From JASHSH01 sp036490215 (GTDB taxonomy: Bacteria; Pseudomonadota; Alphaproteobacteria; Rhodospirillales; Magnetospirillaceae), in the NCBI GenBank assembly GCA_036490215.1, contig DASXEH010000003.1, positions 1-64,000 of the forward strand: a DNA stretch of 64,000 bases, written 5' to 3'. Positions 34,415-43,543 of this stretch are shown here, piece after piece. Below the pieces are notes generated by a model, which worked only from the letters and a program-made list of their open reading frames with translations, searched no databases and was not told the DNA's origin. The first letter of the stretch is position 1; every line of letters begins with the position of its first letter. A program made the position numbers and the translations under genes.

Positions 34415-35709
34415 GCTTCGCTGGCCGGAGTCTCGCCCTGGCGTGGCGCGATCAACTCATGCAACGGCGTCAGCAAAGCATCCGCCTCGGCACGGGCAGC
34501 GGCGGCAATCAGTGCGCCGACGCGCACGAGATCGGGCCCGCTGCTGCGGATGGTAATCTCGGCACCGGTCAGCGGCCCCAGCCCGAGTTTGAGCGTACCC
34601 AGCAGATCAGACAGCGTTGCCGCTGCGAGTCCCTCGCTGGCGATATAACGGTTGCGCCCGCGCCGCTCCACCATCCCGGCGATGATCAGGCTGCGCAGAA
34701 TCTCGGCGATCGGCCGCTCGCCTTCGGCCAGCGTCTCGGTCAGCGTATGGATCGGGTAACCACGCTGATTGTCGCGGCCTTCGGATAAGACGGCCAGCAG
34801 CGACAAAGCCAGCGCCAATCGGCCGCGGCCATCAAGCGGCTTGTCGGCGACATCAAGGCGACGATGGCGCCGCTCAGGCAGCGCAGCCGCGATCTCGGCG
34901 CCGAACAGAACGGCGGTCCAGGAGAGATAAACCCAGGCCAGGAAGATCGGCATGGTCGCCACCGCGCCATAGACCGGCCGATAGGCGCCCCAATACGCGA
35001 TGTAGAGCGCGAAGCCGCCACGAAGGCCCATCACCAACAGCGCCGCGACTACACCGCCCGTCAGCGCATCGCCAATCCGCACGCGACGGTTCGGCGTTAC
35101 CAGGAATAGGAGGGTGAAGGCGAGCGTGAGGACAATGAAGGGCGACACCGCATCGACGAAATTGCGCAGGTCGGTCGTGGTGTTGCGCCCGGCCCAGAGG
35201 TGCATGGTTTTCACCCAAGGCAGCAGCGAAAACCAGGCACTCATGGTGAGGCCAATGCCCGCCAGGACCGGGCCGACAGTCAGCGCCGCCCAATAGACGA
35301 TGATCCGCGTGCCGGTGGCCCGGACATGGGCCACCCGGAAAATCCGGTTCAGCGCGGCTTCGATCGCCACCAGCAGCATGACGGCCGTAGCGACCAGCCC
35401 GGCAATCCCAAACGCGGTCAGCCGGCCGGCATTGGCTGCAAACCGGCCCATATAGTACTGAACTTGATTGCCGACCTCGGGCACCCAATCGCGGAAGATC
35501 GCGTCGAGCAACGCGTGACGCAAACTATCGAAGCCGGGAAATGCGGCCAAAATCCCGAGCCCGATGGCTAGAAGCGGCACCATCGATAGAAGCGAGGTGT
35601 AGGCCAGAGAAGACGCCAAATCGAGCGCTTCGTCGCGCCAATAGCGCCGCACCACATAGAGCAAGAAATAGAACGCGGCTCGCAGCCTTCGCCGGCTCAA
35701 TTCGGCCAT
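34411..35709 (-). CDS. YihY family inner-membrane protein
   Basis: 432 residues. Six or more membrane helices lie in the N-terminal 290 residues (ASSLAYTSLLSMVPLLAIGLGILAAFPGF; LTAFGIAGLVATAVMLLVAIEAALNRIF; FALYIAYWGAYRPVYGAVATMPIFLAWVYLSWTAVLFGAEI), the conserved core of the YihY/virulence-factor-BrkB family. A soluble C-terminal extension of about 140 residues with winged-helix-like sequence (GERPIAEILRSLIIAGMVERRGRNRYI) is frequent in proteobacterial members. Formerly called ribonuclease BN; that activity is not credited to this family. The first codon could also be GTG 35715. Divergent from fabI. Confidence 0.9.
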   Translation of the reverse strand: MAELSRRRLRAAFYFLLYVVRRYWRDEALDLASSLAYTSLLSMVPLLAIGLGILAAFPGFDSLRHALLDAIFRDWVPEVGNQVQYYMGRFAANAGRLTAFGIAGLVATAVMLLVAIEAALNRIFRVAHVRATGTRIIVYWAALTVGPVLAGIGLTMSAWFSLLPWVKTMHLWAGRNTTTDLRNFVDAVSPFIVLTLAFTLLFLVTPNRRVRIGDALTGGVVAALLVMGLRGGFALYIAYWGAYRPVYGAVATMPIFLAWVYLSWTAVLFGAEIAAALPERRHRRLDVADKPLDGRGRLALALSLLAVLSEGRDNQRGYPIHTLTETLAEGERPIAEILRSLIIAGMVERRGRNRYIASEGLAAATLSDLLGTLKLGLGPLTGAEITIRSSGPDLVRVGALIAAAARAEADALLTPLHELIAPRQGETPASEA

Positions 35710-35750
35710 CCGCACCTGTTATCGCGCGCTCTTATAGCGCCAGCCCATCT

Positions 35751-35778
35751 TTGACCATACAATGCTTTCGTGTAGGAT
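35751..35778 (+). promoter_or_regulatory. Candidate promoter for fabI
   Basis: TTGACC (35751-35756) and TAGGAT (35773-35778) are separated by 16 bases. The predicted start leaves a leader of about 75 bases with CGGAGAG before the ATG. Confidence 0.45.
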
Positions 35779-35860
35779 GCGCGCGCTTTGCCAAGGGCTT
35801 AACCGGCCCGCAATCATTTGCCGGGCGCATCCCCGGGGACCACATCGGAGAGAGCACGAT

Positions 35861-36676
35861 ATGACCGAACCCACCGCTCTGCTCGCCGGCAAGCGAGGTC
35901 TGGTCATGGGCCTGGCCAACGACCGCTCGATCGCCTGGGGCATCGCCAAACTGGCGACCGCGCACGGCGCCAAGATCGGGCTGACCTATCAGGGCGAACT
36001 GTTCGAGAAACGCGTGAAGCCACTGGCCGACGAACTGAAGGCCGACCTGCTGCTCGATGTCGACGTCACCAGCGAAGCCAGTATGGATGCCGCCTTCGCC
36101 AAGGTGGAGCAGCAGTGGGGCGGCCTCGACTTCGTCGTCCACGCCATCGGCTTTTCGGACAAGGACGAGCTGCAGGGCCTCTACATGGACACGACCCCGG
36201 GCAACTTCCAGCAGACGATGATGATCTCCTGCTACTCGTTCACCGCTGTCGCGCGCCGCGCCTCGAAGCTGATGACCAATGGCGGCAGCATGATCACGCT
36301 GACCTATTACGGTGCCGAGCGCGTGATGCCGAACTACAACGTGATGGGCGTGGCCAAAGCGGCGCTGGAAGCCAGCGTGCGTTACCTCGCCGTCGATCTC
36401 GGCCCGCGCAACATCCGCGTCAACGCGCTGTCGGCCGGCCCGATCAAGACGCTGGCGGCACACGGGATCAGCGACTTCCGCTACATCCTGAAGTGGAACC
36501 AATACAACTCGCCGCTGAAGCGCAATGTCACGCAAGAGGACATTGCTGGGGCGGGGCTGTACCTGCTGTCCAACCTGTCTTCGGGTGTGACCGGTGAGAC
36601 CCATCATGTCGACAGCGGGTATCACGTCGTCGGCATGAAGGCCGTCGACGCGCCCGATATCGCGGTAGCGCCGTAA
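35861..36676 (+). CDS. fabI: Enoyl-[acyl-carrier-protein] reductase (NADH) FabI
   Basis: 271 residues of short-chain-dehydrogenase fold. The N-terminal GLVMGLANDRSIAWGIA loop binds NADH, and the catalytic pair Y159/K166 (NYNVMGVAK) is preceded by Y149 with the ten-residue spacing typical of FabI. AGPIKTLAAHGI is the substrate-binding lid region. It performs the last reduction step of fatty-acid elongation. SD CGGAGAG sets the ATG. aroC follows 17 bases later and the two are likely cotranscribed. Because DSF signals are fatty acids made from acyl-ACP, this gene feeds the precursor pool. Confidence 0.95.
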   Translation: MTEPTALLAGKRGLVMGLANDRSIAWGIAKLATAHGAKIGLTYQGELFEKRVKPLADELKADLLLDVDVTSEASMDAAFAKVEQQWGGLDFVVHAIGFSDKDELQGLYMDTTPGNFQQTMMISCYSFTAVARRASKLMTNGGSMITLTYYGAERVMPNYNVMGVAKAALEASVRYLAVDLGPRNIRVNALSAGPIKTLAAHGISDFRYILKWNQYNSPLKRNVTQEDIAGAGLYLLSNLSSGVTGETHHVDSGYHVVGMKAVDAPDIAVAP

Positions 36677-36693
36677 GGCGCCATCAGACCGTC

Positions 36694-37785
36694 ATGTCGG
36701 CCAACACCTTCGGCACACTGTTCCGTTTCACCACCTTCGGCGAAAGCCATGGGCCGGCGATCGGCTGCGTGGTCGACGGCACGCCGCCGCTGATTGATCT
36801 GAGCGAATCCGATATCCAACCCTGGATGGACAAGCGTAAGCCGGGCCAATCGCGCTTTACCACACAGCGCCAGGAAGCCGATGCGGTGCGCATTCTTTCT
36901 GGCGTGTTCGAGGGTAAGACCACAGGCACGCCCATCGCGCTGCTGATCGAGAACACCGATGCGCGCTCGAAGGACTACAGCGAGATCGCGGCGAAGTTCC
37001 GGCCCGGCCACGCCGATTACACCTATCAGGCCAAATACGGGATCCGCGACTACCGCGGCGGTGGACGTCAGAGCGCGCGCGAAACCGCGAGCCGCGTGGC
37101 CGCCGGCGCCATCGCCCGCAAGGTGCTCAATGCGATCATCCCCGGTGGCGTGACGATCCGTGGCGCCATGGTACAGATGGGCCCGCACGCGATTGATCGC
37201 GCCAAATGGGATTGGGCCGAGATCGAGCGCAACCCGTTCTGGTGCCCCGATGCGCAGACAGCCAAGCAGTGGGAAGAGTTCTTGGACGGCGTGCGCAAGA
37301 CCGGCTCATCGACCGGCGGCGTGATCGAAGTGGTGGCCGAGGGTGTGCCTGTGGGCCTAGGCGCGCCGCTCTACGGCAAGCTCGATGCCGATATCGCCAG
37401 TGCGCTGATGAGCATCAACGCGGTGAAGGGTGTCGAGATCGGGGCGGGTTTCGGCGCGGCCGCGCTGTCGGGTGAAGCCAACGCCGACGAGATGCGCGCC
37501 GGCAATGACGGCAAGCCGCGTTTCCTGTCGAATAATGCCGGCGGCATTCTCGGCGGCATCAGCACGGGCCAACCGATCGTCGCGCGTATGGCAGTGAAAC
37601 CGACCAGCTCGATCCTGACGCCGCGCCAGACCATCGATCGCGAAGGCGCCGAGACCGAGATTTTCACCAAGGGCCGCCACGATCCCTGCGTCGCGATCCG
37701 CGGCACGCCGGTGGCCGAAGCGATGATGGCGATCGTCCTGGCCGATCACCTGCTCCGCCATCGCGGGCAGGTCGGCGGGTTCTGA
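36694..37785 (+). CDS. aroC: Chorismate synthase
   Basis: 363 residues. Family blocks: TFGESHGPAIGCVVDG at the N-terminus, RPGHADYTYQAKYGIRDYRGGGRQSARETASRVAAGA for FMN/EPSP binding, and the C-terminal ILGGISTGQPIVARMAVKPTSSI and GRHDPCVAIRGTPVAEAM. It catalyses the FMN-dependent anti-elimination that ends the shikimate pathway. The gene stops just before a palindromic repeat that separates it from the convergent LppC-like gene. Confidence 0.97.
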   Translation: MSANTFGTLFRFTTFGESHGPAIGCVVDGTPPLIDLSESDIQPWMDKRKPGQSRFTTQRQEADAVRILSGVFEGKTTGTPIALLIENTDARSKDYSEIAAKFRPGHADYTYQAKYGIRDYRGGGRQSARETASRVAAGAIARKVLNAIIPGGVTIRGAMVQMGPHAIDRAKWDWAEIERNPFWCPDAQTAKQWEEFLDGVRKTGSSTGGVIEVVAEGVPVGLGAPLYGKLDADIASALMSINAVKGVEIGAGFGAAALSGEANADEMRAGNDGKPRFLSNNAGGILGGISTGQPIVARMAVKPTSSILTPRQTIDREGAETEIFTKGRHDPCVAIRGTPVAEAMMAIVLADHLLRHRGQVGGF

Positions 37786-37790
37786 TTTAA

Positions 37791-37875
37791 GCTGTCATTG
37801 CGAGCGATAGCGAAGCAATCCTGGGCCGCGGCGCAGTGGATTGCTTCGTCGCTATTCGCTCCTCGCAATGACAGC
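37791..37875. repeat. Interspersed palindromic repeat between aroC and the LppC-like gene
   Basis: A long imperfect inverted repeat (left arm 37791-37821, right arm 37838-37875, with a few insertions in the right arm) begins with GCTGTCATTGCGAGCGA and includes GCGAAGCAATCC. This wording recurs as a short dispersed repeat in several alphaproteobacterial genomes, as I recall. It sits exactly between two convergent stop codons and would fold into a strong hairpin in both transcripts, so it may double as a terminator. Confidence 0.75.
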
Positions 37876-37880
37876 GGTGA

Positions 37881-39164
37881 CTAAGTCCCAGGCCCGCCGA
37901 AGCTGGTCGGTGCCGGATCAACCTCTTGCACCGTGCCGTTGGTCCCCACCTCGTCGATGGCGTAGCCGCGTTCGGCGGTGCCGTCGGGCAGAAGGCGGAA
38001 CAACCCGTCCACACCCGCGAAGCCGGACTGATTGGTGAGCGCGTTGTCGCTGAAGTCGCGTGGCGTCTTGCGGGCCAGAACCGCAGCCAGAGCCATGGCA
38101 TCATAACCCAGCGAAGCGATACGCGGCGGTTGCGCACCGAATGTCTTGGCGTAGCGCTTATTGAAATCGGCATGAGCGGCCGTGGCCGGCATCGGATACC
38201 AGCCCCCGAGCAATGCCGGCTCCGCGCTCGGATTCGAGTCGCTCCACAGCATCGTACCCAGCAGCTTTACGCGCGTCAGATCGATGCCGTTCAGCGCCAA
38301 TGAGCTGGCCACCGAACGCAGGCGCTGGCCTTCATCGGGCAGCAGAACCGCGTCGAAACCGACATCGCCATTGGTCGACGCCTTCATCAGCCGCCGGATC
38401 GGCGCGGTCAGATCGAGCGAGGCCTCGTCGTAATATTGTGTGCCTGCGAGCAGGATGCCCAGCGAACCCGATCCATTGGCCACCTCTTGCGCAACGCGTT
38501 GCCCGTAATCGTTCGACGGCGCGAGGATCGCCAAGCGCGGCTTGCCGTGGCGCGCTGCGTAAGCCGCCACGCGCAATCCCTGGGCGCCGGGCAGGAAGCC
38601 CATAACATAGACCCCGGCACCGGCCACGGTGCGATCGGCAGAGAAGGTGATGATCGGTATATGAGCCTGGCGGGCCAAAGGCGCGGCTGCGGTGACCTCA
38701 GTTGCGAACAGCGGCCCGAGGATGATGTCGGGCGTATTGGCGACCGCCTGCTGCGCGGCGGCGGCGGCGCCTTCCGGCGTGCCCTTGGTGTCATAGGGCA
38801 CCAAGGTGAAGCTCTTGTCGGCCACCTCGAACAAAGCAAGCTGCGCCGCATTGAACAGAGCCGCAGCGGTACTGGCCGCCGGGCCGGTCATCGGCAGCAA
38901 AATCGCCGCCGTGCCATAGGTGCGCGTCGATGCAGGCGGCGTGGCCGCCGCAGCAGGCGTCTCCTGGGTTACGGGCGCGATGGGTGCCGGCGCAGGTTCA
39001 GGCGGCGCATTCTGGTCGGCGGCTGTCGGCGGGGGCTTGGTGGCAGCCGATTGCGATGATATGCCTGATCCGCAGGCTGCCAACGCCGCCAGCAGAAACA
39101 GCGCGGCCAAAGGACGAAGACGGCGGCCGATACCAGGAAATTGGCGCGATGCGGCGTGGGGCAA
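37881..39164 (-). CDS. LppC-like penicillin-binding protein activator lipoprotein
   Basis: 427 residues from a TTG at 39164 (GGAG seven bases upstream); a TTG at 39188 would add eight. An N-terminal signal with lipobox LAALAACG and an Ala/Pro-rich linker are followed by a periplasmic-binding-protein type 1 (Leu/Ile/Val-binding-like) domain, visible in AAILLPMTGPAA, AQQAVANTPDIILGPLFATEV and YGQRVAQEVANGSGSLGILLAG. LppC/LpoA-family proteins sit in the outer membrane and stimulate PBP1A. It is divergent from rsmI, the usual neighbour across proteobacteria. Confidence 0.87.
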   Translation of the reverse strand: MPHAASRQFPGIGRRLRPLAALFLLAALAACGSGISSQSAATKPPPTAADQNAPPEPAPAPIAPVTQETPAAAATPPASTRTYGTAAILLPMTGPAASTAAALFNAAQLALFEVADKSFTLVPYDTKGTPEGAAAAAQQAVANTPDIILGPLFATEVTAAAPLARQAHIPIITFSADRTVAGAGVYVMGFLPGAQGLRVAAYAARHGKPRLAILAPSNDYGQRVAQEVANGSGSLGILLAGTQYYDEASLDLTAPIRRLMKASTNGDVGFDAVLLPDEGQRLRSVASSLALNGIDLTRVKLLGTMLWSDSNPSAEPALLGGWYPMPATAAHADFNKRYAKTFGAQPPRIASLGYDAMALAAVLARKTPRDFSDNALTNQSGFAGVDGLFRLLPDGTAERGYAIDEVGTNGTVQEVDPAPTSFGGPGT

Positions 39165-39193
39165 GAGCAGACTCCGGAAAGGCCTCAAAGATC

Positions 39194-40144
39194 ATGGCTC
39201 AGAGACGCGACGAGGCCGGCAGCCAGCCTAGCGAGGGCACCATCGCAAGTAAATCGGGCGCAGATGTGGCGGAGCCAAAATCGGCCCAGAAATCGATTAT
39301 GAAAATTTTGTCGCCCGGCTTGTATCTGGTTTCGACGCCGATCGGCAATCTTGGCGATATGACCAAGCGCGCGCTCGATACCTTGGCCCAGGTCGAATTG
39401 GTGGCCTGCGAAGACACGCGCATGACGGGCAAGTTACTGACCCTGCTCGGGGTCAAGGCGTCGCTGACCCCCTATCACGAGCACAATGCCGAACGCGCGC
39501 GCCCCGCGATCATCGCGCGGTTGCAGGACGGCGCCGCAGTGGCCCTGGTCAGCGACGCGGGAACGCCCCTGCTGTCCGATCCCGGCTATCGCCTGGTGCG
39601 CGCTTGCCTCGACGAAGGCCTGCCGGTCACGAGCGTGCCCGGGGCGTCGGCGGTGCTGCCGGCGCTGCAGCTGTCCGGTCTGCCCAGCGATCGCTTCTTC
39701 TTTGCTGGCTTCCTGCCCAACAAGACCGTGGCGCGCCGCAAGGAGCTTGGCGGCTTGGCTTCGGTTCCCGCGACGCTGGTCTTCTACGAATCACCGCAGC
39801 GCCTGGCCGAGTCGCTGGCCGATATGGCCGAGGTTCTGGGTGCACGCGATGCCGCCGTGGCCCGCGAATTGACCAAGCTCCACGAAGAGACCCGGCGCGG
39901 GACCTTGGCCGAACTGACAGCGCATTACGCAGCGGCGGATACGCCTAAAGGCGAAATCGTCATCGTGATCGGCCCGCCGGCTGATGATGCCGCGCCCGAT
40001 GCGGCTTCGGTGGATGCGATGTTGACTGAGGCGTTGCGAACTTTGTCGGTGCGCGAGGCCGCGGCACAGGTGACGGCGATGACGGGCCTGCCGCGGCGCG
40101 TGATCTATACCCGCGCCCTCGAACTTCAGGGCCGCAAGGAATGA
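39194..40144 (+). CDS. rsmI: 16S rRNA (cytidine-1402-2'-O)-methyltransferase RsmI
   Basis: 316 residues from ATG 39194, or 281 from ATG 39299, where homology begins (LYLVSTPIGNLGDMTKRAL). The SAM-binding VACEDTR and the central VALVSDAGTPLLSDPGYRLV and VPGASAVLPALQLSGLP are the tetrapyrrole-methylase-fold signatures of RsmI, and FFAGFLP and FYESPQRLAESL complete it. The N-terminal 35 residues are low-complexity. The start is uncertain because 39194 leaves only about 30 bases to the divergent LppC start. yraN overlaps its stop (ATGA). Confidence 0.93.
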   Translation: MAQRRDEAGSQPSEGTIASKSGADVAEPKSAQKSIMKILSPGLYLVSTPIGNLGDMTKRALDTLAQVELVACEDTRMTGKLLTLLGVKASLTPYHEHNAERARPAIIARLQDGAAVALVSDAGTPLLSDPGYRLVRACLDEGLPVTSVPGASAVLPALQLSGLPSDRFFFAGFLPNKTVARRKELGGLASVPATLVFYESPQRLAESLADMAEVLGARDAAVARELTKLHEETRRGTLAELTAHYAAADTPKGEIVIVIGPPADDAAPDAASVDAMLTEALRTLSVREAAAQVTAMTGLPRRVIYTRALELQGRKE

Positions 40145-40557
40145 AGCGGCCCGCATCGACGGCGGCGGTGCGGCCCGGGCGGCACGAGCGCGGCAAGCGC
40201 GCCCGGAAGCTGGGCAAATGGGCCGAGCTCCTCTGCGTGGCCAGCTTGACCCTGCGTGGCTGGCGTATCCTCGACCGCAGCGCGGCCCTGTCACGCGGCA
40301 CCGGTGTCGGCGAGATCGATATCGTCGCCCGCCGCGGCGCAACCCTGGCCTTTATCGAAGTCAAAGCGCGGCCGAGCCTCGACGATGCTGCGGCTGCTAT
40401 TTCGACGCACCAGCAGGAACGATTGATCCGTGCCGCCGAAGCCTATCTGGCCCGCAACCCGGCCTTGCAGCGCTGCGCGCCGCGCTTCGATGCCATGTTG
40501 GTCGTGCCCCGCCGTCTGCCGCGCCATGTCAGGGACGCATGGCGCGTTGCGGGCTGA
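40141..40557 (+). CDS. yraN: UPF0102 family protein YraN
   Basis: 138 residues. The restriction-endonuclease-like core reads KLGKWAELLCVASLTLRGWRIL (GxxGExxAxxxLxxxGyxIL) and then GEIDIVARRGATLAFIEVKARP, in which E, D and the ExK of FIEVK form a PD-(D/E)XK active site. Function is not established. The gene follows rsmI by ATGA overlap, the usual order rsmI-yraN-BON protein in proteobacteria. Confidence 0.92.
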   Translation: MKRPASTAAVRPGRHERGKRARKLGKWAELLCVASLTLRGWRILDRSAALSRGTGVGEIDIVARRGATLAFIEVKARPSLDDAAAAISTHQQERLIRAAEAYLARNPALQRCAPRFDAMLVVPRRLPRHVRDAWRVAG

Positions 40558-40616
40558 GCAGCTAGTATGGCCGCCGCTTTAAGTCTTTTGGATTGAGCTT
40601 CTTTGGAGACCCTGCC

Positions 40617-41222
40617 GTGACGCGTTCCGTTTCGATCGCCCTTATTCTTCTGACCGCCGGTCTGGTTGCCGGCTGCGATCCGGTGACCGGCACCCTTATC
40701 GGCGCGGGCGCCGAGGTTGGCGTGGCCGCGGGTGAAGAACGTGGTGTCGGCGGCGCCCTGACCGATACGAAGATTCAGACCGATATCGATGCCGAATATC
40801 TGAACAAGGGCTTCGATATATTCCGTGACGTTACCGTCACCGTGCAGGAAGGCCGCGTCGATCTGACCGGGAAAGTGAAGACACCGGAGGAACAGGTCGA
40901 AGCGGTGCGGCTGGCTTGGCAAGCGGCGGGTGTGCGCCAGGTGATCGACGATCTGCAGGTGACCGACACCTCGGGCATGATCGACTATGGCCGCGATGTG
41001 CGCATCGCCACCACCTTGCGCACCCAGCTGTTGTTCGACAAATACATTCGCAACATCAACTATTCGGTCGATGTGGTGAATGCGACTGTCTATCTGATGG
41101 GCATCGCCCAGGATCAAGCCGAACTGGATCGTGTGATCGCCCATGCGCGCGACATCGGCGGCGTGAAAAACGTCATCAACAATGTGATCCTGAAAACCGA
41201 TCCTGCCCGCAAGAGTTCGTGA
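40617..41222 (+). CDS. BON-domain periplasmic lipoprotein (DolP-like)
   Basis: 201 residues from GTG 40617 (GGAG eight bases upstream). The signal peptide ends in lipobox LVAGC. Two BON repeats follow: one around ALTDTKIQTDIDAEY...DVTVTVQEGRVDLTGKVKTPEEQ and one around DVRIATTLRTQLL...NYSVDVVNATVYLMGIAQDQAEL. Such proteins (DolP/YraP) are outer-membrane lipoproteins that sit at division sites and support envelope integrity. Confidence 0.92.
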   Translation: MTRSVSIALILLTAGLVAGCDPVTGTLIGAGAEVGVAAGEERGVGGALTDTKIQTDIDAEYLNKGFDIFRDVTVTVQEGRVDLTGKVKTPEEQVEAVRLAWQAAGVRQVIDDLQVTDTSGMIDYGRDVRIATTLRTQLLFDKYIRNINYSVDVVNATVYLMGIAQDQAELDRVIAHARDIGGVKNVINNVILKTDPARKSS

Positions 41223-41240
41223 GCACGGCGCACTGATCCC

Positions 41241-42212
41241 ATGACCCTTTCCGTCGCCATTCAGATGGACCCGATCGAGTCCATCGATATCGATGCCGAT
41301 AGCACCTTCGCTCTGGCCCTTGAGGCTCAGAAGCGCGGGCACACGCTGTATCACTATCACCCGAGCCAATTGGCGCTGCGCGACGGCAGGCTGTTCGCCG
41401 CGCTGCGATCGCTCGAGGTCTGGCGCAAGAAAGGCGATCATCACAAGCTGGGCACGCCGACGCGCACCGATCTGACCACGATCGACGTGGTGCTGATGCG
41501 CCAGGACCCGCCCTTCGATCTCGCTTACATCACCGCAACCCATCAGCTCGAACATGTCATGGCGACGACTTTGGTCGTCAACGATCCGATCTCGGTGCGC
41601 AATGCGCCCGAGAAGCTGCTGGTGACTCATTTCGCCGATCTGGCGCCACCGACTCTGATCACCGCCGACAAACGGGAGATCGGCGCCTTCCGCGACGAGC
41701 ACAAGGACATCGTGCTGAAGCCACTGTTTGGCAATGGCGGCGCGGGCATCTTCCATGTGAAGCCCGATGACGAGAACTTCAACGCGATGCTGGAAACTTA
41801 TGCCCAGATGTCGCGCGAGCCGATCATCGCGCAGCGCTATCTGCCGGCTGTGCGCCAGGGCGACAAGCGCATCATCCTGGTCGATGGCGAGCCCGTGGGC
41901 GCGATCAACCGCGTGCCCAAGAGCGGCGAAGCGCGGTCGAACATGCATGTGGGCGGCAAGGCCGAAAAAAGCGCGCTGACGGCGCGCGAGCAAGACATCT
42001 GCGCCGCCATCGGCCCGACTTTGCGCCAGCAAGGCCTCGTCTTCGTCGGCATCGATGTGATCGGCGATTGCCTGACCGAAATCAACGTCACCTCGCCCAC
42101 CGGCATCCAGGAAATCGACCGCTTCAACGGCAGCAATCTGGCTGGCTTGATCTGGGATGCGATCGAAACGCGGCGCAAGGCGCAGACGGCGGATAAAGGC
42201 CGCGCGCGATGA
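41241..42212 (+). CDS. gshB: Glutathione synthetase
   Basis: 323 residues, single-domain ATP-grasp enzyme. Motifs: MDPIESIDIDADSTFAL at the N-terminus, MRQDPPFDLAYI for glycine/gamma-glutamylcysteine binding, DIVLKPLFGNGGAGIFHV for the ATP-grasp glycine loop, and INVTSPTGIQEIDRFNG at the C-terminal active site. It joins glycine to gamma-glutamylcysteine. Glutathione also supplies the substrate of the persulfide dioxygenase-like enzyme at 2.9 kb. The glycosyltransferase overlaps its stop (ATGA). Confidence 0.96.
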   Translation: MTLSVAIQMDPIESIDIDADSTFALALEAQKRGHTLYHYHPSQLALRDGRLFAALRSLEVWRKKGDHHKLGTPTRTDLTTIDVVLMRQDPPFDLAYITATHQLEHVMATTLVVNDPISVRNAPEKLLVTHFADLAPPTLITADKREIGAFRDEHKDIVLKPLFGNGGAGIFHVKPDDENFNAMLETYAQMSREPIIAQRYLPAVRQGDKRIILVDGEPVGAINRVPKSGEARSNMHVGGKAEKSALTAREQDICAAIGPTLRQQGLVFVGIDVIGDCLTEINVTSPTGIQEIDRFNGSNLAGLIWDAIETRRKAQTADKGRAR

Positions 42213-43420
42213 AGGTCGACACCGCGCGGAAGATCGACCGGCTGGCCGGAATCCCGCTGACATTTTTGATGACCCTGCTGCTATGGCCATTCAGCCGCGG
42301 CACGCGGCCAAAGCCCAAGCGCATCCTGTTCGTCGAACTTTCCGAGATGGGCAGCACCATCCTGGCCGATCCGGCGATGCGCAAGGCGCGCACGGCATTC
42401 GACGCGGAACTGTTTTTCGTCATCTTCAAGCGCAACGTGGCCAGCCTCGACCTGCTGGGAACCATCCCGCGCGAAAACATCTGCACCATCCGCGAGGACG
42501 GGCTGTTCGCCCTGGCGTTCGACACGTTGAAATTCGTGCTGTGGTGCCGGCGCAAGAAGATCGAGACGGCCGTCGATCTAGAATTGTTTTCGCGCGTCTC
42601 GGCTTTGCTGACCGGTGCAAGCGGGGCGGCCAATCGTGTCGGCTATTACCGTTTCCATAACGAAGGCCTGTATCGCGGCGAGATGTTGACCCATCGCGTC
42701 GCCTACAACCCGCACATCCATATCTCGAAGAACTTCATCGCGCTGATCAACGCGCTGATGAGCCCCAAGCCCGAAGTACCCTATTCCAAAACCTATATCG
42801 GCGATGACGAGATCATCTTGCCGCGCCTGGTGCCGGGCGGACACGAGATCCAGGTGATCGAGCAGCGTATTGCCGCTGCCTACCCGCCGTTCCAAGCAGG
42901 CCGACAGCGCATCGTTCTGCTTAATGCCAATGCCAGCGGCTTGCTGCCGCAACGGCGCTGGCCCATGGACAACTTCGCGACGCTGGGACGGCGCATTTTG
43001 GAACGTTGGGACGATACGGTGATTCTGATCACCGGCTCGCCCGACGAAGCGGAGGGCGCTGAGGATCTGCGCAACCGCATCGGCCATGCCCGTACCGCGA
43101 ATTTTGCGGGACGCTCGACGCTCGCCGATCTGCCGCTGCTCTATTCCGCCTCGACGCTGATGGTCAGTAACGATTCAGGTCCGGCGCATTTTGCCTCGGT
43201 TACCGACATGCCGACCATCGTGCTGTTCGGACCCGAGACACCCGCTCTCTATGCCCCTTTGGGCCGCGGGACGGCGATTACCGCCGGACTTGCCTGCTCG
43301 CCCTGCGTCTCGGCCACCAATCACCGCAAGACCGCCTGTACCGATCCGGTCTGCATGACCGCGATCCTGCCCGAACGCGTTCTCGAGGCGGTGGCGGCGA
43401 TCTTGGACGGCAGAAGTTGA
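42209..43420 (+). CDS. Glycosyltransferase family 9 (heptosyltransferase-like)
   Basis: 403 residues with the GT-B fold of ADP-heptose:LPS heptosyltransferases. The N-terminal domain (RILFVELSEMGSTILADPAMR) takes the acceptor. The C-terminal domain has LNANASGLLPQRRWP, and SNDSGPAHFASVTDMPTIVLFGPETPALYAPLG is the nucleotide-sugar-binding signature. It probably builds the LPS core or another envelope glycan at the cytoplasmic face. It is coupled to gshB and ends before the YCII gene. Confidence 0.88.
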   Translation: MKVDTARKIDRLAGIPLTFLMTLLLWPFSRGTRPKPKRILFVELSEMGSTILADPAMRKARTAFDAELFFVIFKRNVASLDLLGTIPRENICTIREDGLFALAFDTLKFVLWCRRKKIETAVDLELFSRVSALLTGASGAANRVGYYRFHNEGLYRGEMLTHRVAYNPHIHISKNFIALINALMSPKPEVPYSKTYIGDDEIILPRLVPGGHEIQVIEQRIAAAYPPFQAGRQRIVLLNANASGLLPQRRWPMDNFATLGRRILERWDDTVILITGSPDEAEGAEDLRNRIGHARTANFAGRSTLADLPLLYSASTLMVSNDSGPAHFASVTDMPTIVLFGPETPALYAPLGRGTAITAGLACSPCVSATNHRKTACTDPVCMTAILPERVLEAVAAILDGRS

Positions 43421-43543
43421 CGCTATTTCAAAGCGTTAACCCGTCATCACAAATTTTTCCGCGACACTGTCGAAAAGGCGATGATCCAAGCGTCATTGAG
43501 TCGGCGGAGCATGGTGCCCGACCACGATGCGAAGGAGACTCCT

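Noticed and set aside
40443..42290. 615-codon antisense open frame opposite yraN, the BON gene and gshB
   Set aside because: It crosses three well-supported genes and intergenic signals.
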